Positions 11,296-22,871 of a stretch of 64,000 nucleotides of DNA are shown here, piece by piece. The notes under the pieces are model-generated. The model had not been told where the DNA came from and did not search any database. It worked only from the letters and a program-made list of their open reading frames with translations. Every line of letters begins with the position of its first letter. Within the stretch, counting starts at the first letter, position 1. Origin of the DNA: Solanum dulcamara (lineage: Eukaryota > Streptophyta > Magnoliopsida > Solanales > Solanaceae); NCBI RefSeq assembly GCF_947179165.1, contig NC_077242.1, forward strand, positions 41,176,097 to 41,240,096, given 5' to 3'. The translations under genes were made by a program, and so were the position numbers.

Positions 11296-12394
11296 GGCAT
11301 CAAAGTGGTTGGTGCATTGGACAGCTCTTTGGGCTTGTTGACCATGAACAATTTGTCCTTGAGGTCTACCACCACCTCTACAATCCCTAGCATAGTGGCC
11401 CAGCTTGCCATACTTAAATCATACATTGGAGCCGGTTAAGCATTCCCCTTTATGAGTCCTTTCACACTTATTGCAAGCAGGGAAAGTTTGAGCACCAATA
11501 TTCTCTCTATGAACTATTAGGTTAGCACCCTTGTCCTTGTTGAACCTTGAAGAAGGAGTATTGGTAGAACCTTGTCCCACAAACCATTTTCCACCTTGGC
11601 CTTTGCCATTGTTACCATAACCGGACCATTGAGGCTTAAACCCTCCACCATCCACTCTAGCCTTTTTAAACCTACTTGATCTCTCTCTCAGCTTCTCTTC
11701 TTTAATTGATTCTGCGTAAGTTATTAACTGAGAGATGTCCATATCCTTATTTTGCACTCCTTGGACACCAAGCTTGAAACACCAGAAATAAACTTTCTCA
11801 TCCTAGCTTTTGGGTCAGAGACAATGAAGGAAGAATACTTTGACAACCTAGTGAATTTGAGAGCATACTCCCTCACGCTCATACTCCCTTGACAGAGGTT
11901 GATGAACTCTTGGATTTTGGCCTCCCTTAGCTTTAATGGGAAGAAGCGGTCTAGGAAGGCACCTTTGCACTCATCCCATTCTATCGGCCTCATTTTTTAT
12001 CCCTCTCAACAACCTATTATTCGTACCACACTTGAGCCACACCTTTGAGTTGATAGGCCACTAGCTCGGCCTTCTTATTAGGTGGCACACCCATGATAGC
12101 CACAATCTGGTACACCTTATTAATTAACTCCATAGGGTCCTTATCTAGTTTAGAATCAATGAACTCGAGCGGATTCATCCTTTGGAAATCTCAAATCCTA
12201 AAGGCCAAATTTTGCATTTGGGGATAAATAACATCTTGATGCCCTTGGTTGGCTACGACTTTAGTCAACAATGTAAATATATTGTGAAACTCGGCATGGG
12301 TTACCCTTTTCTCATGATGTGGGGCATTAGGAATCGGAGGAGCTTGATCCTCATTGCCAACCCTTTCGCTTGGAGGTGCTCTTCCATGAGTCAT
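11296..12394 (-). pseudogene. Chromovirus A gag with CCHC knuckle region
   Basis: Gag forms the particle and binds RNA. On the minus strand it starts at the ATG at 12394 (MTHGRAPPSERVGNEDQ), a sensible start about 190 bases after the primer site. The capsid-like core follows (WDECKGAFLDRFFPLKLREA; SVREYALKFTRLSKYSSF), in 11993-11724. Next is a basic/glycine-rich linker, then the knuckle CNKCERTHKGEC and a second one reading [13 protein letters not shown], where a Tyr replaces a Cys ligand. The frame is broken at least four times. B has the same Tyr, so the change is probably shared by the family. Confidence 0.8.
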
Positions 12395-12592
12395 TATATA
12401 GAGAACACAAAATGGGTCGTTAGTTAAAGGAAAGCTTAGGACACTATAAGGTACGACATGAATTTGAAAGAAGTAAAAATTTTCCTAAACGCCTCATAGT
12501 CTCCTATTCATAATTGTGGCACACTTCACAACTATGAATAAGAACCTATTCGACGCAGTATGTTAGATTCCAAGGACCATTCAAAACTTCGG
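12395..12592 (-). other. Chromovirus A 5' leader between primer site and gag
   Basis: Noncoding leader of about 200 bases on the minus strand. I see no long ORF. Packaging signals would be expected here, but none can be named from sequence. Confidence 0.6.
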
Positions 12593-12604
12593 GCTCTGAT
12601 ACCA
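12593..12604 (-). other. Chromovirus A primer binding site (tRNA-iMet)
   Basis: On the minus strand this reads TGGTATCAGAGC, complementary to the 3' end of plant initiator Met-tRNA and the usual primer for minus-strand DNA synthesis in chromoviruses. It lies just inside the 5' LTR, as expected. Confidence 0.85.
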
Positions 12605-12608
12605 AGTT

Positions 12609-14911
12609 TTTCATGGCGAATAAGGAACCGAAATTACCTCAAACAAGCCTCTTAGAATTCTTTTAGCCTTTTATAGGTAATGACAATAAATAAACAAGCA
12701 GAAATCATAATATTAAATCTTCAACTTACATATGTCCAACAATACCTCTAACTTTTAGATTTAACAAGGCTAAGACAAGCCCTAGCTTACCCTCAATCAT
12801 AATAGAAAGAAATATTATAGTAAGTGTCTAAAGATCTCAATATAGCATAAGCTAGAAAGATAAAGAAGTATTGTTCCCAGAACATAGAAACTCACCAAAA
12901 GTAGTTTTCAAACGAAATCTCAACTAGCCAAGTGGAGGAGAACAAAGAGGAGCACTGGTTCCTATATGGTGATATCGTATAGGAAAAAGAGTATGTGTTA
13001 GTACTTTGAATGTACTAGGTATATAAGCATGCATGAACATTAAGGAAATATTAAAACATTTATGTAATATGAAACATAATGTAATGCATGCATAATAAAT
13101 CATATAGATATCCTTTAAAATATTCATTTGTGGAAAGATGACCATAATCGACATTTAAGACCATGCGCGCTATTACATGGAATCCAACATAACCCCTTAC
13201 ATTGGCTGGGGAGATTACTTTTCGGGTAGAACTACGTCAACTTTATTCATTTCTTTAACTTTAACTTTAAGGGCTTTCATGGATCCTTTAGCCTAAGCCT
13301 ACAAGGGCTCCTATGTTGGTACATAGTTAATGAGATAAGGGGTTGCTACTAGGATTCTCTTATCAAATTCCACCTCAATTCCCTATTTGGTTCTAAGTCG
13401 ATCCCATAGAATTGTTTAATACTTCAAAATATTCATAGCATATAGCTTGAGAATTCAAAATATCATATTCGGTAGAATAACTCATTAAAACATTTGGTGA
13501 TTCAAATATGCAAGAATTATCCTTATAGCATAAAGAATCCATCATTCATAGCATTTCATCATTTTTTTATTTTGTAAGACTCCATTTTTATCATAGACAT
13601 TGCTTTCATAAATATTTAGTGGGAGTCAAAACTTTCAAGTCAAACTTCATTGAAAATATAGTAAAACTAGGTAGGTTCAAATCACTTCAACTTTCAAACA
13701 TGAATATGAATGAAATTATGCATAAATACTTTGAAATTCATTAATTAAAAATCATATTTTAAACAATCCACCATGAATTTTAAAAACCTTTAAAGAGATA
13801 TATAGAGAAATTACTTGCAAACCATCAATTCATACATATGAAATCATGTTGCATCAAAATAGATCAATAATAATTAGTTTAACCATGATTCATGCTATTA
13901 AGTAAAAATAAGAATTACCCATTTGAAAATATTACTTGAAATCAAATAATTTAGTGGAAAGAGTTTTGGACTATATGGGTGGAAGAACCCATGGATAAAC
14001 ACCCATATAACTTAAGTAAAGCTTAAAAAAATATATATATAATTTATCATATAATCAAAATACTTTAGGCATAAGAGTGGAAGAAATACTTTCATTGAAA
14101 CCTTACATACCTGGAATCTGAAGCGTTACTCAGAATCAAAGAACTTAATAAACACTCTTGAATCCTAGCATTTTTCTCCTCGCCAAAGCGTTTTGTGTAC
14201 TACCCAAAGTATATGAATCACCAAAATCATATTTCTACACTACTAAAAACTAAAACTATATTTTGAGAATGAATAAAGGAGTGTATAGAGAGAAGAGTTG
14301 CTTGAGAAAGTTTGATGAATAAAATAATAAAATAAGGTGAGTATTTATAGGTGTGAAGGAGGTACCTAACAAAAATTAAAATAATTATTAAAAAAATCTA
14401 AAAATTTAATGGAAGATTGTGATGTCATGGATGATGTCAAATAGAGGACTATATATATCTTGAGTGATGTCAAATGAATCTAGATCTTTTCATGGTTGGT
14501 GAGATGAACCATCTTTTAATGGAATACCCTTTTTGGAGTTGCATTTGAAAAAGATAACTTTCTCATTAGGATTTGGTGTCTACATATGAATTGTTGCTCT
14601 AGAAGTCTACTTTCATATCGTTCAAGAATCAATCGATTTGGGGAAGCTACAGTGAGATATGGTTTTTCTTCTACAATACTCAATTTCATCACAGAACTAT
14701 ATCTTGCAACAATTAATTTATTTGACCTACTTACTTTTAAAACTTAAAATATGGTCTTCATAAAAGTTGTAGGTAATGATGTTTGGGTTATTCAGAAATT
14801 TAAATCACCTAATTTAGACCAATTAATTAAATGTTATGTCCAAAATACTGAAGTAATATCATTTTCATCGAGAATTGAATCATCATATACAACGTTTTTA
14901 GGGGATTTACA
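12609..14911 (-). repeat. Chromovirus A 5' LTR
   Basis: On the minus strand it starts TGTAAATCCCC at 14911. The opposite end is truncated: the last 35 or so bases, ending TGACA in the 3' LTR at 2486, are missing, and the sequence passes from ATGGCG-like LTR sequence straight into the primer site. Length is about 2.3 kb, close to the 2306-bp LTR of B. The TATA-like box is at 14341-14350 and the GTAC dyad (AGTACTTTGAATGTACT) at 13000-13016. Bases 13243-13668 are the block missing from the 3' LTR. No gene is seen. Confidence 0.85.
14341..14350 (-). promoter_or_regulatory. TATA-like box in the A 5' LTR
   Basis: Minus strand CTATAAATAC, identical to the word at 7109-7118. It would be the promoter of element A if still active. 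Confidence 0.5.
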
Positions 14912-15173
14912 CTTCATGTACTAGTTAGAGAGAGTGTGAGTTATTCATTTGAGATATATTTTGAAAATATTGATATATATATATATATATATTTGAGTAT
15001 TAAGTTTCAAACTTAGATATTTAAGTTTATTTATACTTTTTGTGCCCATTTGAGTATGTTTTTAATGAGTTAAAGTGTTCCCCTTAGTGAGATAGTCAGG
15101 AAAAGGGTTTGCTCGAGAATCAACAATTATATTTGAGTGCTATCCCTGCCTAGGGTATAGATTGAGGCATGAA
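14912..15173 (+). repeat. Chromovirus C 3' LTR, second part
   Basis: This continues the C LTR after element A. It matches the end of the F LTR (61490-61675), including the landmarks 'cccatttgagta', 'gtgctatccctgcctagggtatag' (shared in part) and a degenerate terminus near GGCATGAAAAA, where F has GGGTACGACA. Directly after it the RNase H frame of element E begins, so C probably inserted into E. The left C/E boundary is outside the window. Confidence 0.7.
14973..14992. repeat. (AT)10 microsatellite
   Basis: Ten perfect AT units inside the end of the C LTR. A simple repeat with no inferred function. Confidence 0.9.
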
Positions 15174-16390
15174 AAATATGGATGTGTTCACCAATGACAA
15201 CAGTCTCTCTATTATGTCCTCAATCACAAAGAGTTGAATCTTAGGTAGAGAAGATGACTTGAAATGCTTAAGGACTATGATATGCATATTCTCTATCATT
15301 CAGGTAAGGCTAATGTTGTTGTTTATCCCCTTGGTAGATTATCAATGAGAAGTACTTCTCATTTAGAGTAGGGAAAGAAAGAGTTGGACATAAAAGCACA
15401 TATACTTGCATATTTGGGAGTTTGTCTTTTAAATTCTGAGAAAGATGGTATTTTTTATTCATAATGGGACTGAATCATCCCTAGTGGTGGAAATAAAGTA
15501 TAAACAAGACAATGAACCCATCTTGCTTCAGTTTAAAGGGAGAAGTTCACACGAAAAAGGTGATAGGTTTTGAACTAGGGGGATATGGTCTGTCAAGGTA
15601 CCAAGGTATATTTTGTGTTCTAAATAAGGATGGTCTCAGAGATAGGATCTTGGTAGAATCCCACAATTCTAGATATTTGATTCATTGTGGTTGCACCAAG
15701 ATGTAGCATGACTTGAAAAAAGTCTACTAGTGAAATCTTATGAAGAGGGATATTGCAGACTTTGTTGCTAGGTATCTAAATTGCCAACAGGTTAAAGTTG
15801 AGTAGTAGATGCAATGTGGCATGGCTCAGAATATAGCTCTCACTGAGTGAAAGTGGAACATGATCAACATGGATTTCATTACTAGCTTACCACGATCTCA
15901 TCGATAATAAGACTCAATTTGGGTAATTGCAGATTGAACGACTAAGTCAACCCATTTCTTGCTAGTATAGATTACTCATTCAATAGAGGACTTCACCAGA
16001 TTATATATCTGGAAGATATTGAGACTTCAAGGAGCTCCACGTCTATCATTTTAGATAGGGGTGATTAATTCACCGCCTAGTTTTGAAAGTTATTTTAGAA
16101 AGATTTGGGTTCAAAAATGAATCTTTCTACCACTTTTCATCCTCTAACAGATGATTAGGTAGAGCATATGATCAAGACTCTCGAAGATATGCTTAGGGTA
16201 TATGTCATTGACTTCAAAGAAAATTAGAATGACAACTTGCCTCTCATATATTTTCATACAATAATAGCTACCACTCCGGTATTCAAATGGTTCTTTATGG
16301 GAGAAGGTACAGATCTATGATTGGTTGGTTCAAAGTTGGTGAAGTAGAATTGATTGGGATAGACTTAGTTTACCAAGCTATAGAGGGCAT
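15174..16390 (+). pseudogene. Old gypsy fragment E: RNase H end and integrase
   Basis: The frame begins with DVFTNDNSLYYVL and RRWLEMLKDYDMHILYHSG, the end of RNase H and its tether. It continues through a linker to the H2C2 domain (SHNSRYLIH ... YLNCQQVKVE), the core (DSIWVIAD near 15915; IILDRGD near 16050; KTLEDML near 16180) and GRRYRSMIGWFKVGEVELIG. Two catalytic Asp neighbourhoods are recognisable, but many in-frame stops interrupt. At about 16385 integrase stops and gag sequence follows with no LTR between. Confidence 0.75.
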
Positions 16391-16694
16391 TCATAAGATC
16401 ATGGAAATTATGGGAATTAGTCCTGTGGAAATGGCGGATTTAGTCGCTGACCAGCTGAAAGATGTGTCTCAAATATGGCTTGACCAATGGAAAGGTGAAA
16501 GAACTAGAGATGCCGGTGCCCTTGATTGGGAGTAGTTCATAGATTTCTTTCTTGAATGTTTCTTCCTACTTGAACTAAGGTAGGCGAAGATTAAGTGTTC
16601 ATCACACAATTGTCAAAGTATGATCCATTCATGGTTGTAACTCTAGAGCTCGTATGAGCAAGTGAAAGGACCAATACCAATGACTTTTCACACT
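16391..16694 (+). pseudogene. Old gypsy fragment E2: gag core (interrupted by D)
   Basis: Gag core residues IMGISPVEMADLVADQLKDV, IWLDQWKGERTRDAG and, past a stop, FFLECFFLLEL match the capsid segments of B (28047-28250) and D (19260-19500). This part continues the E integrase frame directly, giving an integrase-gag fusion with an open frame over 16287-16535. It is cut at 16699 by D and resumes at 25618. Confidence 0.75.
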
Positions 16695-16699
16695 CAAAG
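16695..16699. repeat. Target site duplication of D, left copy
   Basis: CAAAG, repeated exactly at 25618-25622. It fixes the ends of D. Confidence 0.92.
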
Positions 16700-18813
16700 T
16701 GTTCACCCCAGAAGTTAAAAAATTGGAACTAAGGTGAAATCCTCAAAATTTTGACTGACCTCAGTCCACAAGTCACTCTGTGACTCATAGCAGTTCCTAT
16801 GAATCGTAGAGGGATCCCTTAAGCTTGTATAGGACCAATTTTTAGGAGAGGTCTTACGACTCAACAGGTCAAATCATTGGCCTAATAACGAGTCATAATA
16901 TTGACTTGTAGAAAAACTTTAGAGACTCAGAAATTTGTAGGTTTTCATATATATAAGATGAGAGGGGTTTAAGATTCGTAGACTCAAGGTCGAGTCATAT
17001 ACAAAATCCTAGATGCAACTTCAGAGACCTCAAATTCTTAAGGTTTAAAAGTCCTGGAGGACAAGTCATTCCTACGACTCATCGACACTTCTAACACTCA
17101 TAGAGTCAAGTTCGTAGGTTCAAATTTTAGATTTAATAAAGGGTATTTTTGTCTTTTCCCAAGTTTGGTTCAATAAACCTAGACACTTTTATGGATAACT
17201 TCAAAACTTATATTAACCCTACTCTTCAAATTTCCCTTCTATTCTATTCATTTTTCAAGATTTCCCTAAGGCAAGACTATAAAATCTCTCTCAATCGTCT
17301 TCTACAATTTCAAGCTAGCATTTCAAGTTCATTAAGGTTTCTCTTCAATTTCTGAGTAGATTTCATCAAAGTATGTGGGGATTGATCCATGGGTTGCTTT
17401 CACCCATGGAGTCGCAAGGTTTTTCCTAAAATTCTCTTAAATTTCCATTACTTTTAAATCCTTGTTTTGATGAATTGCATTGAGTTGTTTCAACTGCATT
17501 TTTAATAGTTGTAAATGATCATTATTAGTATGATTTTACATTATTTACATTATTTCAAGTTGAATTATGAATGTCCATGCAAGATTCTATTTTCAATGAT
17601 AGATTTATATGAGTTATGGTTATGAAGTTCAATGATTTCAATGTATTCTCATGGTTTTTGCTCAATTGACTATGTATACAAGGTTTACCTTAATTTCAAG
17701 TATGAATTATGATTACGAATTAAAATTATTTTTAAGTCATGAATTTTATGCAAGTTATGAAAAAATGTGACGTAGGATCCTTCATTGGTGACCTAAGAAC
17801 CTAATGACATGAATTATGCCAGTATGATATAATGATGTTGAAAGGCTTATACTCACATTGCAAGTATGACATAAAAATGAGCTAATCTATGAATTAAAAA
17901 GATTATGAACAAGTTTATGATATATGTTAAGTATGATTACTATGTTATGTATTTTGTAGGATTTGACTTAGCACCGAATGATGACTTGTGGTGGGACCTC
18001 GACCTACGAGGTCATTATACAAAGTCTCTTCTCATAACTACGTGCCACCATAGGATTGCTCTTTGGCCTTTCTTGTGGAACCATATACAACGTATGTACA
18101 TGACCTGCCTAGCAGGGTGAAGTCTACCTTAGCAAATAGATTCCTCTTTTTCTATTGTATGGGGAGATATCAAAATTCTATGTTATAGCTCACATGTCTT
18201 ATTGTCGGTTATGGATAGGATGTATATTCTCTTTATGTTCTTTTATGATTTCAACTATGTCACTTTAACTGCTTTGATCATTATAGTTTTCTTCGTGACT
18301 TTACTTATCTTTTTTCATCATATACGTTATTCGATAATTGAATCCTATGATTTATATTGCATGGCATGCTAACATACTTAGTACATTCAAATGTACTAAA
18401 ACATATATTTGCATACGTTGTCTCACAATCTAGGGATTGAGGATCACATTTCTACACATAGCTAATTCAACTTCCATCTGGTGGAGTTTTGTTGAGTCCT
18501 CATATATCAAGTACTAGTTATGAGTTGGTTATTTCTTTAAAAGGCTTTTATTTTATTTATGTTGAGGGTGAGGTAGGGACATGTCTTAGCCTCCGTCCTT
18601 CTTATTTAGTAGAGGCATTCGTTGACGAAATGGTGTAGAGTCTAGTGGTCAACTTTACTCTTTTATTATGATTCATGATTTTAGACATTTTCTTATGCTA
18701 TGTTCCGCTTTACTTTACCTTATGTATGCTTACAATATGTCAAGAGTCTTTATTGGAGCCATTCAGGGTTTTGATCATCATGTTATGACTAGGACCTAGG
18801 TCAGGTCATGACA
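16700..18813 (+). repeat. Chromovirus D 5' LTR
   Basis: 2114 bp, TGTTCACCCC...GGTCATGACA. Bases 16770-17105 form an array of the dyad-like word GACTCRTAG (for example CTGTGACTCATAGCAG and CCTACGACTCATCG). AT-rich filler follows. The conserved GTAC dyad AGTACATTCAAATGTACT is at 18380-18397. No gene is seen; the small open frames at 17149 and 17905 have no family features. Confidence 0.88.
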
Positions 18814-18817
18814 AACT

Positions 18818-18829
18818 TGGTATCAAAGC
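18818..18829 (+). other. Chromovirus D primer binding site
   Basis: TGGTATCAAAGC, one mismatch to the tRNA-iMet complement TGGTATCAGAGC, four bases after the LTR end. Confidence 0.85.
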
Positions 18830-19028
18830 ACAATATTTAAGATATCCTAGGTAGTCCAACATATCGTGTCAAGTAGTCTTATTCATGGATATGAAGCACC
18901 CCACATATATAAATAGGAGGCTATAAGGATTTTTAATAAATCCTCACTTCTTTCATGATCTATGTCGTGCGATAGAATTTACTCTAAGACTTCTTTTCCC
19001 TAACAATTGGCCTTTGTGATTTCCAGAA
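18830..19028 (+). other. Chromovirus D 5' leader
   Basis: About 200 noncoding bases between primer site and gag start. I see no ORF or clear signal. Confidence 0.6.
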
Positions 19029-19913
19029 ATGCCTCTAAGAAGAGAACCTATGCAAAGAGGGGTCAATGCTAATGAGGACCAAGATCCTCCGGTCCCTCAA
19101 AGCAATGGTCCCCTACCCGACCAAGTGAATAATACGGAGTTACGGACCATTATAACCATGCTAGCCTAAGTTTTTGCTAACCAAGGGGTTGCCACTCCTC
19201 CTAATGTTCCCACTCCGACTTCTAGGGTAAGGGACTTTGCAAGGATAAATCCTCCCGAGTTCCATTATTCGAAAATTAATAAGGATCCTCAGGAGTTCAT
19301 TGATGAGGTTTATAAGATAGTATTATAAGGGTGACTTCAAAAAAAAACATAGTTAGCATCTTACCAACTCAAGAGTGTTGCTGAAGTTTAGTATAATCAA
19401 TAAAAATTAGAAAGAGTGGATGAAGGTCCTACTGAGTGGGAAGACTTCAAGCTTTCTTTCCTTGATTGTTTCTTCCCTGTTGAGCTAAGGGAGGAAAAGG
19501 TGTTGGAGTTCATCAATCTTAGGCAAGGTAATAATGGTATGAGGGATTATTCCCTCAAATTCACTAAGTTATTCAAGTATGCTCCTTCATTGGTTGTCGA
19601 TCCACTTGAACGAATGAGCTAATTCATATCGAGGGTGTCCGATATGGTTTCAAATGAATACCATACCACTATGCTTTTCAAGGAAATGGACATATCTCGG
19701 CTCATGACTTTTTCCAAAGAAACTGAAGGAAAGAAACTCAAAGAGATGAGGATGAGAGACTCTAAGAGGGCATGGTATGATTGTGGGTTCTCAAATACTA
19801 GGACGGGTAGTGGTGGTAGTGGTCGTTCTCAACAACGTCAAGGTTCGGGGAAGAAGTTTTTTAAGGATAGGATGACATACCCTAAAGGTCATGTTAGGAA
19901 AGATGTGGAGGAG
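19029..19913 (+). pseudogene. Chromovirus D gag lacking its CCHC knuckles
   Basis: Starts at ATG 19029 with MPLRREPMQRGVNANEDQD. The capsid-like core follows (WEDFKLSFLDCFFPVELREE; SLKFTKLFKYAPS), then a basic Gly/Ser/Gln-rich linker. Where the other elements have one or two CCHC knuckles, D passes from KKFFKDRMTYPKGHVRK straight to protease (TPDVVTGML near 19915). Stops occur near 19166, 19326 and 19620. Without knuckles, RNA binding would be impaired. Confidence 0.8.
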
Positions 19914-20345
19914 ACTCCCGATGTGGTCACGGGTATGTTATGGGTCTTTAACTTTGATGTTTATGCATTTCTTGATCCGAGTGCCAACTTGTCTTTTAAT
20001 ACCCCTTCCCTTCCTATGAGATTTGATGTGTGCCCTGAAGTATTTTTAGAGCCTTTTTTTTATTTAGATTCCCATTGGTGATTCGGTTTAGCAAAAAGAG
20101 TTTATAGAAATTGTCCGGTATTAATTTTGCATAAATTTATTCCTTATTATCTTTTTGAATAATACATAACTGATTTTGACATTATTATTGGCATAGATTG
20201 GTTACATGCCTCTAATCAATCCATTAATTATAGGACTCGTAGGGTCAAGTTTCAATTTCCTAATGAGACTACTCTTGAATTGAAGGGTAATAATTCGGTG
20301 GTTAAGGGCTGATTCATCTCATGTCCTAAGGCCCGAAAAATGATT
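19914..20345 (+). pseudogene. Chromovirus D aspartic protease
   Basis: TPDVVTGMLWVFNFDVYAFL leads to the active-site region DPSANLSFNTPSL. The family has D-S/T-G-A here; D has D-P-S-A, so the catalytic loop is altered. IIIGIDWLHASNQ follows after a frameshift near 20080. In the family this enzyme cuts the gag-pol polyprotein. Confidence 0.78.
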
Positions 20346-21945
20346 TCCAAATAGTAAATTTATCACATAATGCAAGTTAGGGATATCGCTTTCGAAACTC
20401 CTACTCTTCAGTCAATCCCTATATTTAATGAGTTTCCTGATGTGTTTTGCGATGACTTTTCTATTGTTTCTCCTAAAAGAAAAATTGACTTTGGGATAGA
20501 TGTACTTCCCGATACCCAATTTATTTCTATTTCTCCTTACCATATGGCTTCGGCAGAACTTAAGGAGTTGAAAGAGAAATTGAAGGATTTGTTAGATAAG
20601 TGCTTCATAAGGCTAAATATTTCACCATGGGGTACTCCCATGTTGTTTGTTAGGAAGAAAGATGGATCACTCTGAATGTGTATAGATTATTGGCAATTGA
20701 ATAAGGTTATCGTAAAGAACAATTATCCAATTTCGAGGATAGATTATTTATTTGACCAATTATAAGATGCCAATTACTTTTCAAAGATTCATCTCTGTTC
20801 TCATTATCATCAACTAAGGGTAAGAAGGTATGATATTCCCAAAATAGCATTTTGAACAAGGTATAGTCATTACAAATTTTTGGTCATATCGTTTGGGTTA
20901 ACTAATGCTCCCGCTATCTTCATGGATTTGAGGAATCGTATTTTGAAGCCATACTTGGACATGTTTGTAGTGGTATTTATTGATGACATCTTGATTTACT
21001 TTCGAAATTAGGAAGTTTATATGGGACATTTAAGGATTGTATTGCAAACATTGAGGGACAGATAATTATTTTCCAAGTTTAGTAAGTGCAATTTTTTCCT
21101 AAAGAAAGTTGCATTTCTTGGCCATGTGGTGTCCGGTGATGGAATTCTGGTTGATCCAAAGAAAATTGAGGCAGTGAAGAATTGGCCTAGACCATTATCT
21201 CCTTCAAATATTAGAAGTTGTTTTAGATTGGCCAGATACTATAGAAGGTTTGTTCAAGGGTTTTCATCTATTTCGCCTTTGATTAAGTTGACCTAAAAGA
21301 AAGTGAAATTTCAGTGGTTTGATGAATGTGAGAAAATTTTCCAAATATTTAAATATCATTTTACGTCGGCTCCTATTTTGCATTGCCCCAAGGTTTTGGC
21401 GGGTTTGTTGTTTATTGTGATGCCTCACGTGTAAGTTTGGGTTGTGTTTTGATACAACATGGTAAGGTTATAGCATATACCTCTAGGAAACTCAAAGTTC
21501 ATGATGTAACTATCCAACTTATGATCTTGAATTTACGACAGTTGTGTTTGATTTGAAAATTTGACATTATTATCTTTATGGGATACATTTTGATGTGTTC
21601 ACCGACCAAAAACCCTGCAATAAGTGTTTAGCCAAAGAGATTTGAACCTTAGGCAAAGGAGGTGGCTAGAACTTCTAAAGGATTATGATATTAGGGTGTT
21701 ATACCATCCGAGTAAAGTAAATGTTATAGATGATTCTCTTATTTGATTGTCCATGGATAGTGTTTCTTATGTGGAGGAAGGTATGAAGCAGTTGGTTAAG
21801 TATGTGCATAGATTGGCACATTTAGGTGTACGTTTGACTAATTCCGATAATGGAGTGTTCTTGTGCATAATGGTTCAGAATTGTCTTTTGTGGTGGATGT
21901 TAAGGCTAAATAAGATAATGATTCAATTTCGGCTAAATTGAAGAA
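20346..21945 (+). pseudogene. Chromovirus D reverse transcriptase and RNase H
   Basis: Opens with IFNEFPDVFCDDF and the fingers motif [17 protein letters not shown] (20370-20675). After a stop: [42 protein letters not shown] and the catalytic [11 protein letters not shown] (near 20990), so the DD pair is intact. FLGHVVSGDGILVDPKKIEA and the RNase H tail RRWLELLKDYDIRVLYHPS follow. At least ten stops and a frameshift near 21390 kill the frame. Confidence 0.82.
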
Positions 21946-22871
21946 GTCGGTTGTTGAAAAAGCCATTGAGGCTTTCTCTCAAGGGGATATAAGGTCATTT
22001 GTGTATGCCTAATATGGATGGATTAAGGGATTGAATATTGAATGAGGCCTACAGTTCTCGTTATTCAATTCATCTTGGATCCACCAAGATGTATCATCAT
22101 TTGACGGAAGTGTATTGGTGAAATAGCATGAAGAGGGACATAGCAGAGTTCGTGGTTAAGTGTTTGAATTGTCAACAAGTTAAAGTTGAGCATCAAAAAT
22201 CAAGAGGTTTAGATCAAGACATAGAAATTCCTACTTGGACGAGGGAAGATGTGAATCCCTTTGTGAGATGTTTGTTTCGTACTAGAATACATCATGATTC
22301 TATTTGGGTCGTTGTGGACCAAATGACTAAGTCAGCACATTTTCACCGATTAAGACATCCGATAGTGCCAAAGACTATGCTAAGTTGTATATTTGTGATA
22401 TGGTAAAGCTTCATAGTGTCCCATGTCTATTATATCAGATCAAGGTACTCAATTCATTTCATATTTTTAGAAGTCATTTCAAAAAGGTCTTGGTACAAAA
22501 GTTAAGCTAAGTACTATTTTCCATCCTCAAACCGATGGACAATCCAAAAAAATGATCCAAAATTTGAGGATATGTTATGGGAGTGTGTGATTTATTTTAA
22601 ATAAAGTTGGGATAAGCATTTTCCATTGATTGAGTTTTCCTACAATAATAGTTATCACTCTAGCATCCAAACGGCTCATTTTGAAGCCTTTTATGGGAGA
22701 AGATGTTGATCCTTGATAGGATGCTTTGAAGTAGGTGAGATGGCATTGATTGGTCTTGAATGGGTAGTAGATGTATTGGAGAAATTAAGGCTCATGATAT
22801 AAATATTAAAGACGGTTCAAAGTCTCCAAAAGTCCTATTCGGACACTAGAAGAAGAAAGCTTGAATTTGAG
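21946..22871 (+). pseudogene. Chromovirus D integrase (H2C2 and core)
   Basis: The H2C2 part keeps AYSSRYSIHLGSTKMYHHL and CLNCQQVKVEHQKSRG (near 22050-22200). The core keeps HHDSIWVVVDQMTKSAHF near 22300, including the first catalytic Asp. A frameshift at about 22400 then shifts the second Asp and the Glu region out of frame (IIRSRYSIHF, FHPQTDG-like bases near 22540). Confidence 0.78.

Larger units (their letters stand above)
2486..14911 (-). mobile_element. Chromovirus A: complete Ty3/gypsy (Tekay/Del-type) element, minus strand
   Basis: On the minus strand the order is 5' LTR (about 14911-12609), tRNA-iMet primer site, gag, protease, reverse transcriptase, RNase H, integrase, chromodomain, polypurine tract and 3' LTR (7657-2486). 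The domain order and the C-terminal chromodomain make it a chromovirus. Without the nested solo LTR J it is about 9.1 kb. It interrupts the C LTR and is flanked by a near-perfect 5-bp duplication. By eye the two LTRs differ at roughly one base in ten over the first 200 bases, so the insertion is not recent. The coding region is broken by several stops and frameshifts. It belongs to the same family as B. Confidence 0.85.
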
